From NCBI GenBank assembly GCA_014874185.1, contig JACWAF010000035.1, forward strand, positions 186,001 to 250,000: 64,000 nt of DNA, given 5' to 3'. Below the pieces are notes generated by a model. That model ran no database searches. It was not told the DNA's origin and saw nothing but the letters and a program-made list of their open reading frames with translations. This DNA comes from Nitrospirota bacterium. GTDB lineage: Bacteria; Nitrospirota; Thermodesulfovibrionia; Thermodesulfovibrionales; JdFR-88. This document shows, one piece after another, positions 34,004 to 42,684 of this stretch (positions within the stretch are counted from its first letter, which is position 1; the number at the start of each line of letters is the position of its first letter). A program made the translations under genes and the position numbers.

Positions 34004-35062
34004 TCAGCCCGCCAGCTTCGCCGCCAGGTCGCCCACCTGGCTTGTGCTCATGCCCATATGGCCTGCGGCCAGGCTTTTTATGTGCCTGCCGGTTATCTCC
34101 ATGGCGGCGCTCTCGATGGTCCTGCCTGCCTCGCCCTCGCCCAGGTAGTCAAGCATCATGCCGCCCGCGCAAATGGCGGCAAGGGGATTGATGACGTTCT
34201 GCCCTTTGTATTTTGGTGCCGAGCCGCCGATGGGCTCGAACATTGAAACGCCCTCCGGGTTAATATTGCCCCCGGCGGCTATCCCCATCCCGCCCTGTAT
34301 CATAGCGCCCAGGTCCGTTATGATGTCGCCGAACAGGTTGTCCGTGACTACCACATCGAACCATTCCGGGTTCTTCACGAACCACATGGTGATGGCGTCC
34401 ACGTGGGCATAGTCGGCCTTAATGCCCGGATACTCTTTGGCTATTTCCCTGAAGGCCCTCTCCCATAAATCGAAGGCATAGGTAAGCACGTTGGTCTTGC
34501 CGCAGAGTGTGAGCTTGTTCATCTTGTTGCGCTTTTTCGTGTACTCGAAGGCATAGCGAAGGCAGCGCTCCACGCCCTTCCTGGTATTGATGGACTCCTG
34601 TGTGGCCACCTCGTCCGGTGTGCCTTTTTTAAGGAACCCGCCCGCGCCCGCGTAAAGCCCCTCCGTGTTCTCCCTGACCACCACGAAATCTATGTCCTCC
34701 GGCCTTTTGCCCTTGAGAGGGCAGTCCACGCCGGGGTAGAGTTTCACCGGGCGAAGGTTTATGTACTGGTCCAGCTTGAAGCGAAGCTCCAGGAGTATGC
34801 CCTTTTCCAGTATGCCAGGCTTTACGTCCGGGTGGCCTATGGCGCCAAGATAGATGGCCTGATAGCCCTTCAGCTCTTCCAGGACGCTTGCGGGAAGGGT
34901 CTCGCCCGTCTTCAGGTACCTGTCTCCGCCCAGGTCGTAATAGTGCAGGTCCAGCCCGAAGCCGAATTTTTTGGCGGCGGCGGCGAGGACCTTGACGCCT
35001 TCGTTTATCACTTCGGGGCCGGTGCCGTCCCCGGGGATCACGGCGATCTTATAAGTCTTCAT
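34004..35062 (-). CDS. leuB: 3-isopropylmalate dehydrogenase-family enzyme
   Basis: This 352-residue beta-decarboxylating dehydrogenase has [13 protein letters not shown], the YIGAIG-like substrate loop, [32 protein letters not shown] and [10 protein letters not shown]. The length and sequence fit LeuB, the NAD enzyme of leucine synthesis, though homoisocitrate or tartrate dehydrogenases are close relatives. It has a GAGGAGGG ribosome site and stands alone, not beside leuCD. Confidence 0.85.
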   Translation of the reverse strand: MKTYKIAVIPGDGTGPEVINEGVKVLAAAAKKFGFGLDLHYYDLGGDRYLKTGETLPASVLEELKGYQAIYLGAIGHPDVKPGILEKGILLELRFKLDQYINLRPVKLYPGVDCPLKGKRPEDIDFVVVRENTEGLYAGAGGFLKKGTPDEVATQESINTRKGVERCLRYAFEYTKKRNKMNKLTLCGKTNVLTYAFDLWERAFREIAKEYPGIKADYAHVDAITMWFVKNPEWFDVVVTDNLFGDIITDLGAMIQGGMGIAAGGNINPEGVSMFEPIGGSAPKYKGQNVINPLAAICAGGMMLDYLGEGEAGRTIESAAMEITGRHIKSLAAGHMGMSTSQVGDLAAKLAG

Positions 35063-35183
35063 AAAAAGCCCTCCTCAAAGCAGATTAAGAGTATATTTAA
35101 TCATTTTGACGGTGGAAAATAAAAGGGGGCAGGGGGATATTTTAAAAAAATCATTATCGGTTTACTGAATGGTCCGGCTGTTT

Positions 35184-35375
35184 TCAGCCGGGCAGGGCGA
35201 GGATTATCTTCCTTTTTATCGCCTGGATTTCTTTTATCCGGCCATAAAACACCTTTTCCTCGCCGAAGAGGCTGCGGAGGACTATCTTATCGTCTTCAAC
35301 GCGAAGGGTATCCACATTCTCCAGCAGGAGTTCCTCTTTGCCGTCTTCAGTCACGAACGCGTTAAGTTCGCACAT
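35184..35375 (-). CDS. CooT-family small nickel-binding protein
   Basis: This 63-residue protein starts MCELNAFV and keeps the CooT pattern with Cys2, a run of beta strands (LLLENVDTLRVEDDKIVLRSLFGEEKVF) and a G-R-IKEI end. CooT binds Ni(II) through the N-terminal Met-Cys and assists CO dehydrogenase maturation in Rhodospirillum; most homologues are uncharacterised. It overlaps the exonuclease gene by 14 nt and has no cooS neighbour here. Confidence 0.8.
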   Translation of the reverse strand: MCELNAFVTEDGKEELLLENVDTLRVEDDKIVLRSLFGEEKVFYGRIKEIQAIKRKIILALPG

Positions 35376-36090
35376 TTTTTTGCTCCCCGGTCTGCTTCGC
35401 CTCCGCCTTTACGGCGGTCTGGGGCGAGTAGCGCATGTATGTCTGCCATAGGTCCAGCAATTCCTTTGTGGCCCTCAGGTCCCCGGCGCAGTACCGGGCG
35501 ATATCGAGGTATTTGCCCGCGCGGAACATCTCTTTCACCTCGTGCCCGCAGGTGTCCTGCTTGGGGCTCTCTATGCCCAGGGCCCGGCACCAGAGGTCCA
35601 GGCTGAACCGTCTTGTGGCGCCAAAGAAGGTGAGCTGGTCCAGCAGGTCTATATGCGGGCCGCTGTAACGGTTGGGCATCAGCTCCCTTGTTGGCGCAAC
35701 CCGGTGCACGGCCGAGCGCACCAGTATGAACGGGCAGTCGAAACACCTGCCGTTGAAGGTGACGAATTCGGAGTACCCCTTGATGGCCCGCCAGAATTTT
35801 TCAAGCACCTCCTTCTCGGTGCCGCTTTCATACCGTATTCCGCCTTCTTCAAATGGGAGGAGCGGCTCCTCCCTGGGGGCCTGGAAATAGACCGCCCCCT
35901 TTCCGCTGTCCGGATTCAGCATGCCGATGGCCACTATCTCGCCGGTAAGGGGATAAAAAGAGAGGCTTTCCTTTGCCGTTTGCACCTCTTCATCCGTCTG
36001 GGCGAACCGCAGGAAATACTCCTTGAAAGGTTCGGCGAGGAGGTCGAACTCCCTCCCCGCCGTCTCTATATCGAAGATTACTCTTGGCAA
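35362..36090 (-). CDS. Predicted 3'-5' exonuclease (PolB-like exonuclease domain)
   Basis: This 242-residue RNase H-fold protein begins VIFDIETAGREFD, the exo I motif with catalytic Asp and Glu. Exo II is FVTFNGRCFDCPFI and exo III is YCAGDLRATKELLDLW. These match stand-alone PolB-like exonucleases of the DNA_pol_B_exo2 type. Its ATG directly follows the ctpA stop. Confidence 0.83.
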   Translation of the reverse strand: MPRVIFDIETAGREFDLLAEPFKEYFLRFAQTDEEVQTAKESLSFYPLTGEIVAIGMLNPDSGKGAVYFQAPREEPLLPFEEGGIRYESGTEKEVLEKFWRAIKGYSEFVTFNGRCFDCPFILVRSAVHRVAPTRELMPNRYSGPHIDLLDQLTFFGATRRFSLDLWCRALGIESPKQDTCGHEVKEMFRAGKYLDIARYCAGDLRATKELLDLWQTYMRYSPQTAVKAEAKQTGEQKNVRT

Positions 36091-37437
36091 CTAGGATGCC
36101 TTGGCGGCTGCCGTCTCGGTCTTCCTGAAGATGCCCCAGGTCTTGAGCACGTCCATTGCCCTCTGAAGCTGGGTGTCGTCTTTTTCCTTCAGCGGGGTAA
36201 TCGGCGCAAGCTCGCCCCCATACGTGCTGTCCTCGTCCTCAAGGTTCTTCTCGCCAGGCTTCGCGTCAAGATGGTTCCTGAGGTCCTTTTCCCTTATGAA
36301 CGGATGTTCGGGCAATTTCTTGCCGTTGGCCGCCCTCATCGCAAGTTTCACCTCGATATCGGGCGTGATGCCGGTATTCTGAATGGAGATGTCCTTGGGC
36401 GTATAGTAGCGGGCGGTTGTGAGCCTGAGACCGGAACCGTCGCTAAGCGGTATTACCGTTTGCACGGAACCCTTCCCGAATGTCCGCGTGCCAAGGATTA
36501 TGGCGCGCTGCCAGTCCTTCATGGCGCCGGCCACGATCTCCGAGGCGCTCGCGCTCCCCTGGTTCACCAGGACCACCATCGGGATATTCTCATATGTGGG
36601 ATATTGCGCCGAAGTGTGGTACTCCTGCCTGGGGCCCACCCTTCCCTTGATGGAGACTACCAGCTTGCCAGGCGCAATGAACTGGCCTACCACGTCCACC
36701 GAACTGTTCAGGAGGCCGCCGGGGTTGTTCCGGAGATCCAGGATCAGGGAGCGCATCCCCTGCGCCTTCAGGTCCTTGAGGGCCGCGGCAAGCTCTTCGG
36801 CCGTCTTCTCCTGGAACTGTGAGAGCTTCACATACCCGATGCCCTGGTCCTTGTCCAGCATCTTGTATTTGACGCTCTTTACGGTGATGATGTCGCGGAT
36901 CAGCTTGAAATCCCTGGGCTCCTTCCAGCCCTCGCGCATGATGCTGATTACAACCGGAGTGCCCTTGGGCCCGCGCATCTTGTTGACGGCGTCGAAGATC
37001 TGCATGTCCTTGGTGCTCACGCCGTTTATCTTCACGATCTTGTCGCCGGCCAGGATGCCCGCCTTGGAGGCCGGGGTGTCGTCCATGGGCGCTATCACGG
37101 TGAGCCAGCCGTCCTTCATGCCTATCTGTATCCCAAGCCCGCCGAACTCGCCGCTGGTGTCCACCTGCATCTCCTTGTAGGCATCCGGAGGCATGAAGCC
37201 CGAGTGCGGGTCCAGCGAGGCGACCATGCCTTTTATTGCCCCGTAGACCAGGTCCTTCGTCTTCGGCTCTTCAACGTAGTTCTGCTTGATCGTCTTCATG
37301 ACCTCCATGAGGATGTTCAGGTCCGAGTAATCCTCGTTCGCGCTCACATCCTTGTAGGTCCAGACATTTATTGCGACAACGGAAACTATAATCCCGAAAA
37401 TCAGGGCCGCAACCCAGAATCCTTTTCTTTTGAACAT
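36091..37437 (-). CDS. ctpA: S41 C-terminal processing protease
   Basis: These 448 residues show an N-terminal membrane anchor (about 8-27), a PDZ domain (GEFGGLGIQIGMKDGWLTV...AGILAGDKIVKING) and the S41 catalytic core with Ser in GSASASEIVAGA and Lys in GTRTFGKGSVQT. It is a periplasmic protease that trims C-termini. It sits 20 nt behind the EnvC-like gene, the classic envC-ctp arrangement. Confidence 0.95.
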   Translation of the reverse strand: MFKRKGFWVAALIFGIIVSVVAINVWTYKDVSANEDYSDLNILMEVMKTIKQNYVEEPKTKDLVYGAIKGMVASLDPHSGFMPPDAYKEMQVDTSGEFGGLGIQIGMKDGWLTVIAPMDDTPASKAGILAGDKIVKINGVSTKDMQIFDAVNKMRGPKGTPVVISIMREGWKEPRDFKLIRDIITVKSVKYKMLDKDQGIGYVKLSQFQEKTAEELAAALKDLKAQGMRSLILDLRNNPGGLLNSSVDVVGQFIAPGKLVVSIKGRVGPRQEYHTSAQYPTYENIPMVVLVNQGSASASEIVAGAMKDWQRAIILGTRTFGKGSVQTVIPLSDGSGLRLTTARYYTPKDISIQNTGITPDIEVKLAMRAANGKKLPEHPFIREKDLRNHLDAKPGEKNLEDEDSTYGGELAPITPLKEKDDTQLQRAMDVLKTWGIFRKTETAAAKAS

Positions 37438-37457
37438 CTTTATCTATTTCCTCCGGT

Positions 37458-38597
37458 TTAGTGTCTCGCAAGCCACTGCAGGGGATTCAGCGGCTTCCCC
37501 TTGTATCTGACCTCAAAGTATAAAGAAGGCCCGTTCACTGCATCGCTGTCGGCTACCTTTCCTATGGGCGCCTTTTTTTCTATTATATCGCCAACTTTCA
37601 AAAAAATCTGCGCAAGATTGGCGTAAAGAGTGTTGTATCCGCCCCCGTGATTGATTATAACAAGCTGGCCGTAACCTTTGAACCAGTCGGCGTAGACCAC
37701 CTTGCCTTCCCATACGCACCTGGCCACCGCATCGGAGGCGGTCCTTATATAAATGCCGTTCCGGAAGATGGGCGTATTGAAGCGGGGGTCCAGCTGGCGG
37801 CCGTACCGCAGGGCCACCGTCCCCTGCACGGGCCACATCAGGAGGCCTTTCAGGGCGTGGAAGCTGCCCGCCCCCTTGTAGTTGGACTTGTCCGAGCGCC
37901 TGATGATGGCCAGGAGCTGCTGGGCCGCCTGCTTCAGCTCTTTCAGGACCTGCGCGTGCGCGTCACGCTCGCTGCGCACCGAGGCCAGCAGCTTCTGCCT
38001 GGCCGCTTTCTTTGCGGCAAGGCTGCCCTCGTCCTGGCTGGTGCGGGCCTCCTCCATCTTAAGCCTTCCCTGAAGCCCGGCCAGTTCCTGCTCTTTTTCC
38101 TGCAGCTGTTCGTATTCCGCCTTATAGCTCTCGAAGGCGTCCTTCTCTTTTTTGGCCAGTATCTTCAGATAGCTCCACCTCCGGAGGAAAGAGCCCATGT
38201 CGTCCGCCCCGAGGAGCATTATCAGTTCTTCGGCAGGCCCCTGGCGGTTCATGGCCCGCAGCCTGCGCTTGAACCAGGCCTTGTGCCCCTCCAGGCTGGC
38301 CTTGGTCTCCGCTATGTCCCTGTTTGTCTGGTCTATCCGGGCGTTGGTGGCGTTCAGTTTTGCGCGCTGAATGGCAAGTTCTCTCTGGACCCTCAGGAGG
38401 GCCTTGTCGGCATCCTGGATCTGGCCCAGGATCGAACGCTCTTTAGTTTTGGCACTCTGGAGTTTCTCTTCCTGCTTTTTTATCTGGCCCTGGATCCTGC
38501 TGTATTTCTGCTTCACGTCCTCCGAGGCATGGCCGGATGATGAGAGGGCCAGAAGAAAAGCCGCAAGCAGGAAGGCGGGCAGTTTCAGCCGGTACAT
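37458..38597 (-). CDS. envC: EnvC-like murein hydrolase activator (coiled coil plus degenerate LytM)
   Basis: From ATG 38597, in a TGATG overlap with ftsX, the protein has 379 residues: a signal peptide, a long coiled coil (about 25-245) and a C-terminal M23/LytM domain. The metal ligands of active M23 enzymes are absent: HxxxD is replaced at RNGIYI, the YAHL His is Asn in YANL, and the last HFEV is YFEV. It therefore should activate an amidase under FtsEX control rather than cut peptidoglycan. The longer track start reads through ftsX. Confidence 0.9.
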   Translation of the reverse strand: MYRLKLPAFLLAAFLLALSSSGHASEDVKQKYSRIQGQIKKQEEKLQSAKTKERSILGQIQDADKALLRVQRELAIQRAKLNATNARIDQTNRDIAETKASLEGHKAWFKRRLRAMNRQGPAEELIMLLGADDMGSFLRRWSYLKILAKKEKDAFESYKAEYEQLQEKEQELAGLQGRLKMEEARTSQDEGSLAAKKAARQKLLASVRSERDAHAQVLKELKQAAQQLLAIIRRSDKSNYKGAGSFHALKGLLMWPVQGTVALRYGRQLDPRFNTPIFRNGIYIRTASDAVARCVWEGKVVYADWFKGYGQLVIINHGGGYNTLYANLAQIFLKVGDIIEKKAPIGKVADSDAVNGPSLYFEVRYKGKPLNPLQWLARH

Positions 38598-39469
38598 CAG
38601 AACCTGATTCTGCCGAGGGCGATGAGCGCCCCCGTGAACCCTATGAAAAGGCCCGCAAGGGGCAGGGCGGCAAGCATCACGGACGGGACCGCCATGTTTG
38701 CCAGAACGGGCATCGAGGCCCCGAACCTCGCGATAAAGACCTTGAAGAAGGCGAATGAGGCAGCCAGCGCGCCCGCGCCGCCCAGCACCCCTATGGCGAC
38801 CCCTTCCAGCAGAAACGGGACCCTTATGAACCACCCCGTTGCCCCCAGGAGCTTCAGCGTCTCAACCTCGTCGGCCTTCCTGTAGAAAAGTATCTTCACG
38901 CTCGTGTAGCAGACAAACAGGACGCCGGCCAGGAGGGCGGCAAGAAAGGTCAGCCCCGACGTCTGCACTATCCGCACTATTTTCTGTATCTGGTCCAGGA
39001 ACTCCTGGCCGTACTGGATATCATCCACGCCCTGCATCGACCTTATTTCTTTCGCCAGCTGCCCCACGCTGGCGGGCTCCACCGATTTCCGCTTAAGCTT
39101 CACCTCGAATGACGCAGGCAGAGGGTTGTTGTCAAGGCCATCCAGGAGATTCTCGGAGCCCTTCAGAGACTTGCGCAGCTCGTCCAGGGCGTCGTCCTTT
39201 GAGATATAAGTCACTTTGCTGACAAGCCTGTCGGCCCCTATGGCGCCCTTAAGCCTGTTCATATCATCAGCCGAGAGGCCGTCCTTAAGGTATACGGTCA
39301 TGGAGAACTTTTCCGGCAGTTCGCGGGCCAGGATGTGCATATTGTAAACGGCCACGAAGCCCACGGACATCACGAAAAGCCCCACGGCCATCGAGAGGGT
39401 GCTGAGGAGATATATCCACTTTTCCTTCCAGAGCCCGGACAAGGCGCTCTTTGCATGATAGAGGCTCAT
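38597..39469 (-). CDS. ftsX: Cell division ABC transporter permease FtsX
   Basis: This 290-residue protein has four transmembrane helices in the FtsX pattern: one near the N-terminus, a periplasmic domain (about 50-165, with VSKVTYISKDDAL) and three C-terminal helices including ETLKLLGATGWFIRVPFLLEG. It transmits FtsE ATP hydrolysis to the EnvC-like activator. It overlaps ftsE by 4 nt. Confidence 0.94.
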   Translation of the reverse strand: MSLYHAKSALSGLWKEKWIYLLSTLSMAVGLFVMSVGFVAVYNMHILARELPEKFSMTVYLKDGLSADDMNRLKGAIGADRLVSKVTYISKDDALDELRKSLKGSENLLDGLDNNPLPASFEVKLKRKSVEPASVGQLAKEIRSMQGVDDIQYGQEFLDQIQKIVRIVQTSGLTFLAALLAGVLFVCYTSVKILFYRKADEVETLKLLGATGWFIRVPFLLEGVAIGVLGGAGALAASFAFFKVFIARFGASMPVLANMAVPSVMLAALPLAGLFIGFTGALIALGRIRF

Positions 39470-40128
39470 CCCAGGTCCTCTCTTGCCAGGGCGCCTTCCT
39501 CAAGCCTCAGCACCCGTTTGCTGCTGCCCGCGTACAGGGCCGTATTGTGCGTCGCGATAAGCACTGTCGTCCCGCGTGCGTTTATGTCCTTGAAGATCCT
39601 CAGTATTTCCATCGAGGTGTCCTGGTCCAGGTTGCCGGTTGGCTCATCCGCCAGGAGGAGCATCGGCTCCGCTACCAGGGCCCTCGCAATGACCACCCTC
39701 TGCTGCTCGCCCCCGGAGAGGCTCTCCGGATACACATCGGACTTGTGCCTGAGGCCAACCAGCTTCAAGGTCTCCATAACCGAGTTCTTTATCTCCTGGT
39801 CTCCAAGCCCCCTTATCCTGAGGGCAAGGGCGGTGTTCTCGAATACGGTGCGCCTTGTCAGGAGCCTGAAATCCTGGAAGACCACCCCTATCATGCGCCT
39901 GAGATACGGTATCTGCCCGGCCCTGATGGTGCTTGTCCCCTGGCCCGCTATTGTTATGGTGCCCTCATCGGGCTCCACGGCATGGTAGATGAGCTTCAGG
40001 AGGGTGCTTTTCCCGGCCCCGCTGGGGCCGGTTATGAAGAGCATCTCCCCTTTGCCGGCCAAAAAGGTTATGCCTTTCAGGGCCGGGTGCTTGTCATAGA
40101 TCTTGCTTACGTTCTCAAATCTTATCAT
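39466..40128 (-). CDS. ftsE: Cell division ATP-binding protein FtsE
   Basis: This 220-residue ABC ATPase has Walker A GPSGAGKST, signature LSGGEQQRVVIARALV and Walker B LLLADEPTGNLD. It begins MIRFENVSKIYDKHPALKGI as FtsE proteins do. It pairs with FtsX at the division septum. Its ATG overlaps the preceding gene by 14 nt. Confidence 0.96.
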   Translation of the reverse strand: MIRFENVSKIYDKHPALKGITFLAGKGEMLFITGPSGAGKSTLLKLIYHAVEPDEGTITIAGQGTSTIRAGQIPYLRRMIGVVFQDFRLLTRRTVFENTALALRIRGLGDQEIKNSVMETLKLVGLRHKSDVYPESLSGGEQQRVVIARALVAEPMLLLADEPTGNLDQDTSMEILRIFKDINARGTTVLIATHNTALYAGSSKRVLRLEEGALAREDLG

Positions 40129-40597
40129 TGGGTTTGTGCTTTTTCAGGATGAAATCCAGGAGGATGTCATCCAGGCTGTTTTTTATCTGTCTCATCGCGG
40201 GCCGAGGCGTGGCCAGGCCAGGCCGCTGCTCGACCTCCTCCCGCGCGGCAATCCGGATGGCGGCATTCCGGCCGGGGGCCGCGACATCTTTCTCTATCCC
40301 GGCCCGGGCGCCTTCCAATGGGGTTTCCTTTTCCGCTTGAGGGGCATCGGGCGTGTGCTTTCCAGCTATCAGCTCCTTTATCATCATCTTGTGCTGCAGT
40401 TTCATCAGGTCCTGCACCTTTTCCACAATCTGCGGGGAGTCCAGCAGGGATTTGTAGGAGGTCTTCTTCGAGGCGAGGATGGCCCCTTCGTAATAAAGCA
40501 GGGTGACCACCACCGGGTTTGCCAGCCCGGAGTCCTCCGTCTGGACATGGTACATCTTCCCCCTGAAGGGGACATTGGTATTAAAACCTACATTCAT
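40115..40597 (-). CDS. Conserved hypothetical protein upstream of ftsE
   Basis: This 160-residue protein starts MNVGFNTNVPFRGKMYHVQTEDSG and contains VVVTLLYYEGAILASKKTSY, a conserved N-terminal domain that I recall from delta-proteobacterial-type genomes without a known role. The C-terminal half is low-complexity and charged. It leads the operon ftsE-ftsX-envC-ctpA-exonuclease-cooT and overlaps ftsE, so a link to envelope biogenesis is possible. Confidence 0.7.
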   Translation of the reverse strand: MNVGFNTNVPFRGKMYHVQTEDSGLANPVVVTLLYYEGAILASKKTSYKSLLDSPQIVEKVQDLMKLQHKMMIKELIAGKHTPDAPQAEKETPLEGARAGIEKDVAAPGRNAAIRIAAREEVEQRPGLATPRPAMRQIKNSLDDILLDFILKKHKPNDKI

Positions 40598-40767
40598 GAG
40601 ACGCTTTATTATATAAACGGCGCGGGGAAAATGAAAGGTCTAAAACCCTCAGAAAACCGCGGATCCGCACCTTCCGGCATGGAAAAAGCCTTTATGCGGC
40701 CCCGCAATGGCAATCCGCTCCGCCCCGATTAAAAAAAATGTTTTCAACCCCCCCCTTTTTCCACTAT

Positions 40768-40790
40768 GATTGGGACCAATCGTTTTTTTT
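40768..40790 (+). terminator. Weak terminator-like hairpin
   Basis: GATTG-ggac-CAATC followed by TTTTTTTT at 40783-40790. The stem is short and no + strand gene lies just upstream, so it may instead act as an attenuator or be chance. Confidence 0.3.
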
Positions 40791-40846
40791 GGGCTGAAAC
40801 TGCAGCTATCAAGCTAAATCTATTTATTAATTTATTTCTAAATCTA

Positions 40847-40876
40847 TTGACTTTACTATTTTGAATCTCTTAATAT
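40847..40876 (+). promoter_or_regulatory. Promoter of outer-membrane protein gene
   Basis: TTGACT (40847-40852) and TAATAT (40871-40876), spacer 18 nt, 31 nt before ATG 40908. Confidence 0.6.
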
Positions 40877-40907
40877 TTTCTTCAAATTCTTGGAAAGAGG
40901 AGGTCAG

Positions 40908-42446
40908 ATGAAGAAGTTTCTTTTAGCACTGGTATCCGTATTGCTCCTTCTGCCTCTCAATGCCCGCGCGGAGAGCACGGACGAGCTGAAACAGAGGCTC
41001 GATTCTCTTCAGAATGAGATGAAGGCGCTCCAGGGCCAGCTCCAGCAGATGGAGAAGCAGAAGGAGGCCGCCGCGGCCCAGCCGGTGGCGGTGCAGGGAG
41101 GGGAGGGCAAGGAGGCCGCTAAGGGAGTGATGCCTTCCTGGCTCGAAATCGGCGGCGATTTCCGCACCAGGGTGGATTACCTGAGCGGCAGCGTGGCCCC
41201 GTATACACAGTTTTTTGGTTATGATCAATACGGCAACCCTGTCACACAGACGTTCTCTAAAGGCCTTCATATCCACCAGAACTCCATTCTCACCAACCGC
41301 TTCGGCCTCAATATAAAGGCCAAGGCGACCGAGGACGTCCAGGTGAAGGCCAGGCTGGTCATGTTCAAGGTATGGGGGGACGAGACGGCCAATCCCTACC
41401 TGGACAAGATGTTCGCGGACCGCTCGTTCGTCTTTGACGGCGTCTCCGGTCACGTGCCTGAGGACAATACCATCAGGGCGGACTACGCCTATGCCACATG
41501 GAGCAACATAGCGGGCCTGCCGACATGGTTCTCCATAGGCAGAAGGCCCTCCACGGGCGGCGTCCCACTCAACATAAAGGAAGACGCTCCAAAAATAGGC
41601 ACGGCGGGCATTCCGGCCATTCTTGTTGATTACGCCTTCGACGGGCTTTCAGCCGGTTATGCGCCCTATATAGACGCCCTCCCGAACGCCTACATAAAGG
41701 TATGCTATGGCCGGGGGTATGATGCGGGCTTCAGGGGCTCCCCCTTCACCATGGGACAGGCCTCACACAGCACTGATTTCCTGGGCATAAACGTAGTGCC
41801 CTATGACACCGATAATCTGAATATAGAGTTGCAATGGAACAGGGGCATGAATATCTTCGATAGCCCCTCTGATGGCAATCCCCTGGCAGGCACCATTGCG
41901 CCCACCACCAACCTGGGCGACATAGACTGGTTCGGCGGCTCGGTTTTGGGCACGGTGATGGGCAACCTGAACCTCTTTGTCTCGGCCGCGACAAGCATGA
42001 CGCATCCAAACGGCAAGGTCAGTCCTTTCGGCGGCGGCCTGCTGAGCACCGACGGCCACGGATCCCACACCGGCTATGGCGTATTCGTGGGCGGCCGCTA
42101 CGACCTGCCCACCGCAACCAAAATCGGCGCGGAGTTCAACTATGGCGACAGGAACTGGATAGGGATGGTCCCGGCCAGCGACGACATATGGACATCGAAG
42201 CTTGGCACCAGGGGCAAGGTCTACGAGGCATACGTGATACAGGAACTCAAAAGGACCCCGATATCCAAGCTCGGCAAGGCCTTCTTCAGGCTGGGCTATC
42301 AGTACTACCAGTTCGATTACACCGGATCCAACAACTGGGTAGGCGCCCCTGAGAAGATAGATACCCTCAGCCTGGCGTCACCCCAGTTCATGCCGCCCGT
42401 CAAGAACGCCTCGGACATCTATCTCACGTTCGATGTGCGTTTCTAA
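40908..42446 (+). CDS. Outer-membrane beta-barrel protein, DUF3373-like
   Basis: ATG 40908 follows a strong GAGGAGG site and starts a signal peptide (KKFLLALVSVLLLLPLNARA); the track start 40890 lies upstream of that site. The mature protein has a coiled coil (about 26-55), then a long alternating beta-strand region with DFRTRVDYLSG and LPTWFSIGRRPSTGG, and ends in DVRF with a terminal Phe as outer-membrane barrels do. The pattern resembles DUF3373 porin-like proteins. Transported solute unknown. Confidence 0.8.
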   Translation: MKKFLLALVSVLLLLPLNARAESTDELKQRLDSLQNEMKALQGQLQQMEKQKEAAAAQPVAVQGGEGKEAAKGVMPSWLEIGGDFRTRVDYLSGSVAPYTQFFGYDQYGNPVTQTFSKGLHIHQNSILTNRFGLNIKAKATEDVQVKARLVMFKVWGDETANPYLDKMFADRSFVFDGVSGHVPEDNTIRADYAYATWSNIAGLPTWFSIGRRPSTGGVPLNIKEDAPKIGTAGIPAILVDYAFDGLSAGYAPYIDALPNAYIKVCYGRGYDAGFRGSPFTMGQASHSTDFLGINVVPYDTDNLNIELQWNRGMNIFDSPSDGNPLAGTIAPTTNLGDIDWFGGSVLGTVMGNLNLFVSAATSMTHPNGKVSPFGGGLLSTDGHGSHTGYGVFVGGRYDLPTATKIGAEFNYGDRNWIGMVPASDDIWTSKLGTRGKVYEAYVIQELKRTPISKLGKAFFRLGYQYYQFDYTGSNNWVGAPEKIDTLSLASPQFMPPVKNASDIYLTFDVRF

Positions 42447-42484
42447 TAAAGCCCTTTTCTAATTGCTTTGTCCTAACCTCTTAA

Positions 42485-42510
42485 GGGGGGCCGCAAGGCC
42501 CCCCCTTTTT
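42485..42510 (+). terminator. Rho-independent terminator of outer-membrane protein gene
   Basis: GGGGGGCC-gcaa-GGCCCCCC is followed by CTTTTT. It is a strong stem with a stable tetraloop, 38 nt after the stop codon. Confidence 0.9.
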
Positions 42511-42525
42511 ATAAAAAGCAAAACC

Positions 42526-42650
42526 GTTCTTTTTCTTGTAAGAAAAAGAACCAAAAAGAACTTTTAGATTTTTTCCGCTCCAAAGAGCGGAAAAAATACA
42601 AGAATTTTTCTATCTACTTTCTTTTTGCAAAAAGAAAGTAGATAGAAAAA
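42526..42650. repeat. Three-hairpin repeat element, copy 1 (contains 46-bp perfect palindrome)
   Basis: Three consecutive palindromes occur: GTTCTTTTTCTTG/TAAGAAAAAGAAC (42526-42551), TTTTTTCCGCTC-caaa-GAGCGGAAAAAA (42569-42596) and a perfect 46-bp palindrome centred on TTTTTG|CAAAAA (42605-42650). The same three-part layout with altered but still paired arms is found at 54822-54950, so this is a dispersed element. Confidence 0.85.
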
Positions 42651-42672
42651 GAAAAGAATCGGCCGTTTCCTG

Positions 42673-42678
42673 TAAAAT
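42673..42678 (+). promoter_or_regulatory. -10 box candidate of selenoprotein operon
   Basis: TAAAAT lies 6 nt before ATG 42685, and no Shine-Dalgarno sequence is present. No good -35 is seen; the palindromic repeat ends 23 nt upstream. A leaderless transcript is possible. Confidence 0.35.
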
Positions 42679-42684
42679 AAGTCT

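Larger units (their letters stand above)
40598..40907 (+). other. Divergent intergenic region
   Basis: No gene is seen. It separates the ftsEX operon (-) from the outer-membrane protein gene (+). It holds a C- then T-rich tract at 40746-40760, a small GATTG-CAATC hairpin followed by eight T (40768-40790) and the porin promoter. Confidence 0.6.

Noticed and set aside
35542-36822. 426-aa + strand ORF over the exonuclease and ctpA
   Set aside because: Antisense shadow of two clear genes.
38598-38834. Extended start of EnvC
   Set aside because: The extra 79 residues are a shadow of ftsX; ATG 38597 begins a normal signal peptide.
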